From: Paragonimus skrjabini miyazakii
Lineage: Eukaryota; Platyhelminthes; Trematoda; Plagiorchiida; Troglotrematidae
Assembly (NCBI GenBank): GCA_014338405.1
Contig: JTDE01002295.1
Location: forward strand, 39,879-103,878
DNA length: 64,000 nt
Direction: 5' to 3'
Shown piece after piece: positions 54,171 through 64,000 of this stretch. Under the pieces are notes generated by a model, which did no database searches, had not been told where the DNA came from, and saw only the letters and a list, made by a program, of their open reading frames with translations. A program made the position numbers and the translations under genes. Within the stretch, counting starts at the first letter, position 1. Each line of letters starts with the position of its first letter.

Positions 54171-55689
54171 GCGACATGAATCTCAGACTCCTGTGAAAGT
54201 AACTACGACTTAGTCGGATGAGTATGCCTCACGTCTCACAAAGATAAACCTGGGAATATATTTTGGGTAATTCAGTTTATATGAACGTGTCCTCCAAATC
54301 AACATTCAACACTTGTTCAATCGGTTTGCGGTTTGACACGTCATGCTTTTTATACAATTGTGGCACATGCTGCCAGAAAATCGGCTTTTTCAAGATGAAT
54401 GTTAGCAACGTTGGAGCAGTGAAATACCTAATTCGTATTCACTTGTGATCTTGTTTTTGACAGGTAATTTAGTACACCACTGATATTTGCTCACAAAGAC
54501 TTTAAGGGGACCTTATTAATTTTTCTCATGTATCACAGAACTATTCTTCACTATCTGCAAGAACATAAAAAGAAACTGTACAAGTCAAAGCCACGATTTA
54601 TCGATAAACAAAAATTTTCTTCCACATGTTGGTGGCCTGGTGGAGTACTGTGCTATCGGTCATTGTCAATGCCTCACCTAGGATAACATTTAAAGTATTG
54701 TTGTACTCACATTTTCCTAGTTAAATTAACCACGTAGATAAGCAATACTTATTTACTCTCTCTCAGAATTTTAGTAGTACTTTGCTGATGTTGTGATTTT
54801 AAAGAGTAATGATACATCAAGTTTCCATGAATACATTTCAGAAACCTATCCAAGGACCGTAGGCTTCTAACCTCACAGCCTCACCGGATTCCTGACTCAG
54901 TCGTGTTTTCTGCCGAATGCCTGTCCAGTGGCATTGTATGGAATGTTAGTTTTCATATGTTCTGTTTTAGCCACATGTCAAAAAGAATCCCAAATCGATC
55001 GATCAAAGATGTTGTTTCTAAAGGGTGGTGTCCAACCGTAGTTATTTTGCTGAGTTGTCTTGTGTCAGTCGGGTTGATTTCGTGGTCACCTCAGTCATTA
55101 TTCAACCACCACATATAGAAGTCCCACATACATGGCCACTTTGTTCGGTGATGTGCCGTGTATGCCACGCAAAGTGTAACGAAACCGTATGTTCCCTAGA
55201 CCCACAGTAACCGAACATCTAAGCCCTCTTGCGCAACATACAAGTCAACTATGCATTGGGGAAGTCACTGAGCCATATGAATAGATGAGCTAAAGTACTT
55301 GCTTATGTCCAGATTTGGAGCACTGTCTGAGTTGACTGATAATTTGGGAGTGGGTCAATTTGTAATGAAAATAGTTTATTTCTATGTTTGCCTTGTCACG
55401 AGATGTCACGTACAGGGCACTTGAAAGTAAGCAACAGCATCCCACTTAGCTAAACGTGATTCGACAGACAGGAGACTGCCAAATGATTTCGGTGGCCAAG
55501 AATCGTGATAACCATTACGGCGTTTTAGTTGAGATAGTTTGAAAATCCACCAAAATGAGTTTCGCGTTCTCATAAACGTTTCAGTCAGCTCCATTCCGGA
55601 ATACTGCACCATCCTCGAGGCTTGCTCTAACCTATCAGTGTTCAAAATACCGGTCAGCGGTTTTACCTAATATTGATTCCAACTTGCCG
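54171..55689. other. no gene recognised
   Basis: A continuation of the LTR element was expected here, but no RT or integrase motif was seen. Frames at 54903-55118 and 55406-55645 are not recognisable. Confidence 0.35.
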
Positions 55690-55930
55690 TTAAGTCCTAG
55701 TCATGGGATCACTGACTGGAGTTAACGGAACTGTGTCTCCTCTCTGGACGATCGGGTAATGTGGGCATTACTTATATGCATATGTGGCTACGCCTCTTCG
55801 TATGATTATTCAGTCTGGCCTAATGTGAGCCCACTGGCAGAATTGTCAACAAGGTTGACACATGAAGGTGTGGCCGGAATTTTACTCCCGGTCGTGACAA
55901 GAACATGTGCCCCTAACGATCTCCAACACT
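55690..55930 (+). repeat. SINE family A, old copy with 5' region
   Basis: TTAAGTCCTAGTCATGGGAT, AACTGTGTCTCCTCTCTGGA and CGATCGGGTAATG align in order with the 5' region of the copy at 37742-38083 (minus). A decayed tRNA-like head follows: GGCAGAATTGTCAACAAGGT and CATGAAGGTGTGGCCGG. Confidence 0.62.
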
Positions 55931-58900
55931 ATCGAAAGAGGTTGTTTAAAATGTCTGCGAACATGCATAGCTGAGATCGACTGTAGATAATGTTCAACCT
56001 GTGTGAATCAAGACTTTTTAGTAGTTTTTTCGATGATAAACAACTAGGAAGCACAACGACAAACGATTACAATTTGGTGATCAGTGACTAAAGTCAGAAA
56101 GATTAATTTTAAGTTGACATCCGTATTTGTTTTGAATGCCTCTGCAAAATTAAGGACACTGGGCGATTGTCGTTTTTGAATTATCCAAAGATAAAAAGTA
56201 GGTTCCATCTTTGATAATTTTGCGCAACCCAACGCTAAATAACCGGTTTATCCATTGTGTGGACTCACTAAGTAGGAGTGATCCTAAACAGTCCAAACAT
56301 AGGCGAAACTAGTTGTGTGGTGTCGGTTTGGGGGTGAGCTTGAAAGGAGCGTTTTACCCAGTACAAACTTACTATTCGAGGTAAACTATGCTCCTCCTTA
56401 CTAGGGAGGCGTAAAACGAGCAATAATTCAACTAGGAAAAAATCACGTTCCAGTCAAAAGCAAATCGTCCATCGTTTTTTAAATTGGGTAAAAACTTACA
56501 TACCACTAATATCTGTATGGGACTATGTGACCTTGACTTCAATCCAGATGTATGAATTGAACCAGTCAGAAACGTCGGAATCCGGATGCGAAAGCTGTCA
56601 GAAAAATATAATGTCTGACTTGTACTTAGTAAAATCGTGAGTTATCTATGAGTAGTCAAAATAATGCTGAGCGCCAAGTTAGTGAAACAGATAATTTCAA
56701 TCTGACCAAGAGTCCTAATCGTAAAATTGTAGACTAGTATTAAGGGGCTAGTCATGATTTGAAAGAGTAAGAAATGCGTGCATGTCATTGCGAATTAAGT
56801 TTCAGAACATGACGATATGGTTAAGCAGAATATGAACTCATTTGGATAGTGTTCAAGAAACTGACGTCATCACTATACTTAAGATCGCAACTCCTGTTCC
56901 GGCAAAGGTGTGCCCTATTGATGAATTTTAATTATCAATCAACTCTGGTCAAATGTGTCTACAGAAAATTTCTTATGATTTCGGAAGCTGCCGTGAAATG
57001 TAAGTAAAATGCTGTTTTACAAAGCGATAAAAATTGCATTGTAAGCTCCAGACTCGCTGTCCATCCACACTAGATCTTACCAGTTACGCGTGTGGTTGTC
57101 CACTCTTGAACTCAACTCTCAATTCCTAACCCCATGAGAAGAACAGGCATATTAACAACTCGGAGCAATCAAATTTAGGACATAACTGACACGGCCACTA
57201 CATGTGAACTTTCACAAATACATTCAGGTGAGTAGCACTCAGGCAACTCGAGGAGCTTGCGAAATACTGGACAGCGCTGGGGTAAATTGAAGTAGAAACT
57301 CAATTTTTGAAGTTTTATGTGAAGTTGGTATATATATCGATTGGTTTGAAATTCTTTTGGTCAGTGACAACGCCTCTTACATTTATTGAGACCAACGAGC
57401 TGATTAAATCTAACAGAGAAACACAATTCGGCTATCATATCTAAACATGTGGTAATCAGAAACAGCATAGAACGCCATCTGATTTTTTCAGTAAACTACA
57501 GTATACCGTGAAATTCGGTTCCATTTTTATATATGACAACGATGTCAGATCATTTACCGACGTCGATTTCAAACTGATCGTGTGAATCTGTAGTGTACAC
57601 TGTATACGGACTGTGAAAAGTTGTATTGTCATGCATAAGCGTTTGTATAATACTCTTTGATCGGTTGTCCAGTCTATACACTATTTTACTTATCACAAAC
57701 GAGAAGAATCGAAAAGAAATTTCAACTGAATATATAAAAAAATTTATCTGCGGCATTTTCACTTTGAGTGTGTTATTTCTCCGTTGTCATTTTAAGTGTG
57801 CTCACACAGATCATATGTTTGGGGATTAATTCCCACCGAATAGCAAAAATCAACCTTGATGTGATGTATGTAAGAATCGTCCAGCATTATACTACTCGGT
57901 TTGGACCTTATAATGGAAATGCGTACACCGTGTAAAAAATGGTTAGTTGATCCTGTGTAGCTTTCAGCGAACCTGAAAAAGATAATGTACCGAGAGGGGC
58001 ACATTTGGCTAGCGAGGTACGAGGCAAGTAGACTGTGATCCGTACCACTCCTGTGATTTTTGATGACCTATTTGACACGTTATAAGTTAACTCTGGAACA
58101 GAAGCTAGGAGTTAACAGCGTGAATGAAACAAAGGTTGGTTGGACAGTAGAAATATGAGAAATGTACAGTAATGTACGACTATCGTAAGTACCATTTATG
58201 ACAGTCAGTACACTGCTGTCTCTCTCAAAATTTCAACAGAATGCACGCGTTCACTTGTTATTCGAGCGAGAAGAAGAAGAAAAAGCATGACGCTTTTTTG
58301 AGGGCCAAGGTTACAGGATGAAGGGTGGAGGTCTTGAGCCATAAATATTAGAGTTTGGGAGAAGTCGAACCAAGGTGACTGCCGTACTGATAGGATTTGT
58401 TTAGTTAAATTAGTTCTTCATCCCATTGGGCCGCCCAACCCTAAACTTTCTGGAGGAAAAGATGGTAGTTTGAGCGTTGTTTTCGTCTATTCTTTCTTTC
58501 TTGTGTGCATCCCTAAGTGTAACAGAACTCAAGAAAATGTTTCCGCATACCATCAGACAATCTTGAGCAGTTTCGTATGGTCCGCGGGCTTGTCAACACA
58601 TCAGAATATCAAGAAGAACGTGAATAGGATACTAAGCTGCGCGTGTCATTTTCCTATGTTCTTTTGTTTATATGTGTGACAGATTAAGTCAGCAAGACAC
58701 AGTGCGTGTTATGATTTAGTTTTGCAATAGAAACGACAAATCAATAGTTTGAATAAAACAAGATTTTGGTTGAAAATTAGAAGTATGAAGGATCGAAAAC
58801 GACGTGTGACTTTGGAAAATATAGTGTATCATAATCTCCATGCTTTTGTCAGAAACGATGTATATTGTCATCATTATTCAAGAAGAATATTGATTTGTTA

Positions 58901-61317
58901 AGAGAAGAACGTCTCAAACCTACTCGTATCGTTAGCATGTAGGTCTTGTAATATGGTTTCCCAAGTAGACTAAAAATGCTACTTCTTGATATCTACCCAG
59001 TAGTTTTAACTAGAACTTATTCTTGAGGTGGGTTGAGGAAACTCTTCCAAAGGTTTGCAGTAGCACCTTGAATAATTTCTCAGACTACTAATTTATCTGG
59101 TGTGGTCCATTGCTGAACACCTGCTGGAGCGTCGTGAACACTCGCAGTTTGCGGGGATTACCTAACCAACTTCCGAAAGACTAACTGTATGACTGAATGC
59201 AGGCCACTGGACGTTTAAGTGTCTAAAATTGTGTATCCATTGCAGACCACGAGGAGAATCATCAGCTTAGTGCACGGCTCTCTCACGGCTTCTCAACCTT
59301 GGTTGACTAATCAAGGTGTAGTGGGATACTTTGTACTAAATTGTCCCTAAGTAATGGTGTAATGGTTTCTAGCATTGCTGACTGGACCAGTGTGTAAGAA
59401 CGTGAATTAGGATCATTCCTTGTTACATCCTGCAAGTTCACAATGGGGTAGATGATTTAACGTCAAAGTTCGTCTAACCGGATCAGATGCCTTATGACTG
59501 GATACCACTGTTAGTACATTCTGGTGGTGTGTCACATAGTAGTGACTTGAAAGACATCATATCTCAACATTTAAGTACAACCACGTTAGAAAGCCGGTCG
59601 AATGGTCTAAATACCTGATTTGAAGCAATAATCCCACTGATATGGGAACTTCTCTCTTCAGTCTTACACATTAAACCCCCCAGTTGAATATGTGAAACTT
59701 TCTGATTGTTAGAAATAATGGTATTTTTTGTAGCTCGATTTGATATTCCGTTGTTTGCGGAACTGGACCCTGAGATTACAAACGTTTTATCACCTTACGA
59801 GGTGACATCCTAAATGCGTACAAGTTTGGGCGTACAGAGTTGACAGCTCACATTTATATGTTGAATCTCACAGGTATTGATGGTGCCGTCCTGTTTGCTG
59901 ATGAAACATTCGTACTCTTGAAGCCCAGCTCGCGGGACAACCAGACTTAAAACTATACAGTTATTGCGTCAGTTGGTGAAGTATAATGAGGTATAATTCA
60001 CTAAAGTGTGCAGTGAACATTTGAGTGAACTATTGAATGACCTTTTTTTAAGAGTCCACTGTTCGTTACTTAGCTTTCAGATGAAATGTACTTTCAAAGC
60101 TCAACCTGAGTGCTAATCAATCTCGAGGTCGTACGTGACCACACCCTAGGGTGGAGTGACTTCTGGTCCAAATCAGAAAATCTTAGATTGTCCATGAGCA
60201 GAAAAAGGTCACTTCAGTAAGTAGTCATGCACAAGCGCATTTTGTGGTTTTTATTTCAATGAATAGGCTAACGTAATTAGTAACTGCTACTGACCGTAAT
60301 GACGCCGGTTAGTTAAATATCATACCTAACTGAAATAAAGGCGGTAAAAACTCAAGCACCGTTTGTTCTGTGCACTATAACATTGGAAAAGCTGTAGACG
60401 ACTATTGTTTTGATGGGCGTTGGGTTTTATGCAATATTCACCTGAACAGCGCATCATGAAACTTCTAGTAGTGATAAATATTTAGGGAGTTCGTAGGGAA
60501 TGTGTGAAGTCAATTACTTCTTGCTGGGTCGCTTAAGATAAAATATCACGGACGAATAGATTTGAAGCGAAAATCAATTTTCACGAGTGAAAATTAGGGA
60601 CTACCAAAAATAACTGCGCTTGTGGTGCCGGAGAAAAAAAACGCAAGCCACTACAATATGAAAGGAATGGCTCGAGAAATTTAGGGTTCAACGAAAAGTT
60701 GGTAGCATATTTTTTGGACTACAACCGATTTTTTGCAGAAGGTGTAATACGAGTGCACAGCCCTGACAGTTTCACTTCTGCCGACATCAGTGTTCCGTGA
60801 CTGAACATCAGTTTAAGATGCTCGCGCGAAGTCTTAAACCTCCAGATATTTTACCAAGGCCCGGCCAGCAAACCCTTATGGACTACGATAGTCAGGATAT
60901 ACCGGGCATTGGAAATGAATGGTGTGACCCAAGTGGAATAACTCCCTTTGGCGAGTAAACCCATGAATCGGCTGTTCACAAGGGATTTTCGTTGACACGG
61001 TTTAATTATAGTGTAAGCCTTTACATGGAGACTCCGTCTTGTGGCATACTAGGTTGATGTGAGCTGTTTAATCCAGACGATTCTGAAAGTATAGAGTAAT
61101 ATTGAGGAAGCTCTTAGAGGTATCTTAGGATGATACACGGTGACAAAAATTGATATGGGGAAGAGCAAAAATGACACCGATGTGCCTCAGGGTTATAACT
61201 ACAAAGAGGTGATCATTCAACGAATGGTTCCATCCTTAACAGTGGATTTGATGACTTGTCTGGCGTTGTTATACACGTGAAATCGACGCTAGGGTTGAAT
61301 TTGTGCAGAGGTCTGAT
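55931..61317. other. intergenic, no gene recognised
   Basis: This is about 5.4 kb without a supportable gene. Only short frames occur, and many intervals lack frames above 60 codons on either strand. Short tRNA-like or RT-like words near 59.35 and 59.88 kb were considered and rejected. Confidence 0.4.
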
Positions 61318-61505
61318 CTCTGTCTGACCGTCGAGTTAGGCGTTGTCAACCCGATTGTTTCATAAATGCGTGACCGGAGTTCGCATTTCGCACCTATACT
61401 ACTGACGAGCAGTAACACGAGGGAAATTGTACTTCATGGGATTTATGAGATGGTCTTACTGGAAGGTCTATGGAAAGACGATGAGTGTTGAGAGATAATC
61501 AAACG
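61318..61505 (+). repeat. SINE family A, old copy
   Basis: A decayed head (GTTAGGCGTTGTCAACCCGA, TTTCATAAATGCGTGACC, GAGTTCGCATTTCGCACC) is followed by the body word CTACTGACGAGC and by ACTGGAAGGTCTATGG. All are in the family A order. Confidence 0.58.
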
Positions 61506-63708
61506 TTGTGTTACGTGTGTATTAAATATGCCGTATTTGACAGCATCGGCCGGCCAGACGCAAAAGCTTAACTCATCCGTCTTCTGGTCTTATTCCATCG
61601 GGTTTACATCGGATACGGGGGAGGTGAGTGAACCATAAGTGATACGTTACATGCCACTTGCGGGGATGGTCAAATTCAGATGTACTTCGGCCTTGATAAT
61701 TGTCACAGGCTAGTCCGAAACGGAAGTTGTTAACCGCAGGCATGATCATTATTTATTAATTCAACAAAACAAAATGAAGGGAACTATGATTTACTGTCTG
61801 AAATTTAGTTTGTTGAATAAAATGCGAAATCTTGATATAAGAAATGGGTCTTTTGAGTTTAAGGACCAACAATGGTGTAGATGAGTCCAAAGACCTTGGT
61901 AATTTTTTTACCTTTCCATGCGCACAGGTCATCCCACGGTCACTTTTATGTTATCTGTTTTACATGTGTGTAAAACAACGCACAATGGAATAATAGACAC
62001 TATGACACAACAACGAGCTAGCGAAGTTAAAGATAACGGGTGATTACACTCAGGATATAAGTCTTCCTCATAAGCAACATTGATTTCGACCGTGCGCCAA
62101 ATCTAGTGGCTTAACCTACAGCAGATTCTACGGAACCTTGAATGTTAAACCCCAGAAAAACACTAGTCGGTAAAACCGTCACGTGTCACTTGTTTCAGGT
62201 CCCAGGCCCATGTCACTTTTGGTTTCTGAGACACCATCACCAGCCAACGGTAGATTTTTACAAATGAAATCCGTTTGATCATCAAGTTGGATGGTGTAAA
62301 AGTGATGCGCTTGAGTCAACAAGACGGAGAACGAAAGACCGATTACTGCAATTGGAGATTCGTCCTCTGTCAAGCTGGTTGCTCAAATTGTACATTATAC
62401 ACACGTGAATAGTCATGCACAAGCAGTAAGTGATAGGAACCAGTTATCAACAAATATTTTGTCCGTAAGAGGATAGAATCCATGTACGAAGACACAATCT
62501 ACATATTCGAGAAATAGATCTATCTACCATCATAGCTGGCGCAGACTAACGGACACCATTGTGATTTATGTATTGTGTCGATTGACCACTTTACGTTTAC
62601 AGTGAGTAGTACTTATATGATTATGTGGACAGGCGAAAGTTTTCACCGTCCTAACTTACTGGCGTATTCGGTGGGCTGGAACAAATGCTCTGCCGACTTA
62701 ACAATCACAGTGAAGTTGAACGTGTTAATCAGATGGTTTGATAGTGATATATCTTTTCGAAAGATGAGGAGAGGCGATACTGACGCCATCACTGTGTTAG
62801 AAAGGCAATGCCTGGCTGGTTTTATGTTCTCATATAGTTTTGTTGCTGACAGCTTCACACGCTTTGAGGCACGGCGTTAAGTACCTAACACAACCTGTCT
62901 AAGCATGAATGTATGGGTTATATTTAGATGTTGTGATGGTTCAGATAAATCCGTCTTTGTCATTTGAAAGCAACCAACCTAAAATGTTCTCAATGTGATT
63001 TTTCATGGATTTGATAAGAGTTTTTGTCATTCTTCAAACCGTTTTATACACAAAAAAGTGTACAACTTAGTATCCACTGTAGTTTAATGCAGTGTGTTCG
63101 TCTGAAACAGCTACCCAATGAAGATTGGCAGTGATGACTCGTTTTGTTACTGATGAAATGAGTTAGAAAAATATTTTCGGACGAAGAACTTGTTGACAAC
63201 TTCTCAAGCATTCAAGAATAAGCTATTCTTAGTCTTCGGTCTTGGCTGTTTACAGTGTTATGCCTGTCAACCTTCAGAACGGTCACTGAGCTGTACTCAA
63301 CCTGGTATATAAGACAGTCGTTAATCAGAAGGGAATTTAAGTAGCAAGATAATGGTTAATTCAACAACTATGGACTGGCGAGCTATGTAAGTCAAAATTC
63401 GAGAAGCATACAGATCCTACTGGTGGGCATAATACGCAGGTGTGGTTTTATTTTATACTTATCTGGCCGCCAATAGTGTCATCAGTGGTCCAGTCTGCTT
63501 TCCGACAGATTAGCTGCTGAATATTGTTGGCGGAATGAGAATTTACGGGCGCAAAAGTGACATTCCACAATTATAGTCAAATTAATCTCAAAATGGTCTA
63601 GAAGCAAAGAACCTAGAGAAGTACCGGTCAGTTAACAACGATCGACGTATACGTTGTATCCGGAAGCCAAAAATTGATATTTTGTGTAAATCAGTATCCA
63701 ACACTGTG
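61506..63708. other. intergenic, no gene recognised
   Basis: A 101-codon + frame at 62575-62880 and its antisense shadow show no recognisable domain. Nothing else is supported. Confidence 0.4.
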
Positions 63709-64000
63709 CTCATATTGTGGTGGATTGCCAGGCCGGAGGTGCGAGTATTCAAACACTCGGCGGAGTACCTCAACGCGGAAGGCAAGCAAGTCCACGAGCC
63801 CTCAACGATCGGATGGCGAACAACGGGGGCAATCGGATGAGTCATCGCTCGATTGGGTCGGACCAACGGGCGAGACATGGCAGGCAAAAGAGTGTGGACG
63901 ACGAAATCGGAGGCTCGATTATTCCGACACTCGGGGGAATATCTCAACACCACCATGGAATACGATCAAAGCCCATTGTGGATAGATGGAGAACAACACG
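63709..64000 (+). repeat. GC-rich repeat with internal duplication, copy 2, cut by the window end
   Basis: This is the same sequence as copy 1 in opposite orientation, starting at the same base (CTCATATTGT). By eye there are about 16 differences and no gap over 292 bases. The two internal units start at 63736 (GAGGTGCGAG) and 63910 (GAGGCTCGAT), 174 bases apart. The window ends inside unit 2, so more units may follow. In the frame open across both copies the differences fall 4, 5 and 7 at codon positions 1, 2 and 3, which shows no clear sign of protein constraint. Confidence 0.72.

Noticed and set aside
59350..59430. tRNA-like words (AATGGTGTAATGG) suggesting a box A
   Set aside because: No box B at a suitable distance and no cloverleaf stems could be drawn.
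59880..59960. 'LFADETFVLL', a possible worn RT catalytic box
   Set aside because: A single ten-residue match without flanking RT motifs is too weak, and the FADD-type box is broken by a Glu.
60646..60660. CCACTACAATATGA, identical to the edge of the GC-rich repeat at 41157-41170
   Set aside because: The match ends after 14 bases and the neighbouring sequence does not continue into the repeat.
63680..63740. 'CSYCGG' in the GC-rich repeat as a possible zinc knuckle
   Set aside because: The His and last Cys of a CCHC knuckle are missing, and copy 1 has Ser in place of one of the Gly residues. The frame shows no protein constraint.

Overview
The window looks like intronic and intergenic DNA of a large, repeat-rich animal genome. 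It is AT-rich by eye, it has kilobase introns with GT-AG borders, and it carries decayed RTE-type LINEs, Penelope-like elements, tRNA-derived SINEs and LTR-element remains. Two runs of exactly 100 N mark scaffold gaps. This mix, and coding exons that are less AT-biased than their introns, suggests a flatworm, probably a digenean trematode other than a schistosome. That is inference from repeat content and not from any marker gene.

Only one host gene is clearly readable. It is the 3' part of a class II Rab11 family-interacting protein (FIP3/FIP4/Nuf type) on the + strand, from 8496 to the stop codon at 24122-24124. Six exons are well supported: 8496-8598, 10437-10640, 11092-11223, 19365-19502, 19977-20261 and 23996-24124. 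They join in phase 0 throughout and encode coiled coil followed by the C-terminal Rab11-binding segment. A seventh, 63-base exon is possible at 12319-12381. The N-terminal exons (EF-hand region in relatives) were not found and may lie upstream of the window. A pyrimidine-rich 3' UTR probably follows to about 24.7 kb.

The introns hold RTE fragments (13.87-14.8 kb and 23.0-23.5 kb, both antisense to the gene), SINE copies, two foldback structures near 20.8 and 21.0 kb, an unexplained 205-codon antisense frame at 12.2-12.8 kb and an A-rich, T-poor island at 16.55-17.35 kb.

From about 24.7 kb to the end I see no host gene. The region is a mosaic of repeats: a candidate solo LTR (26.31-26.77 kb), a 5'-truncated RTE with a perfect 12-bp target-site duplication (28.71-29.59 kb), two facing SINE copies that form a long inverted repeat (33.5-34.0 kb), an RTE reverse-transcriptase relic next to a gap (35.5-36.0 kb), a degraded Penelope-like element with RT and GIY-YIG parts (47.8-49.6 kb), a degraded LTR element with a DTGA protease (53.4-54.2 kb), and old SINE copies.

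The least explained item is a GC-rich repeat with an internal 174-bp duplication. It is present in opposite orientations at 40.8-41.17 kb and at 63.7 kb to the window end, and the copies differ at only about 16 of 292 positions. A second point is a small hairpin shared by three RTE-type 3' ends, with compensatory stem changes.
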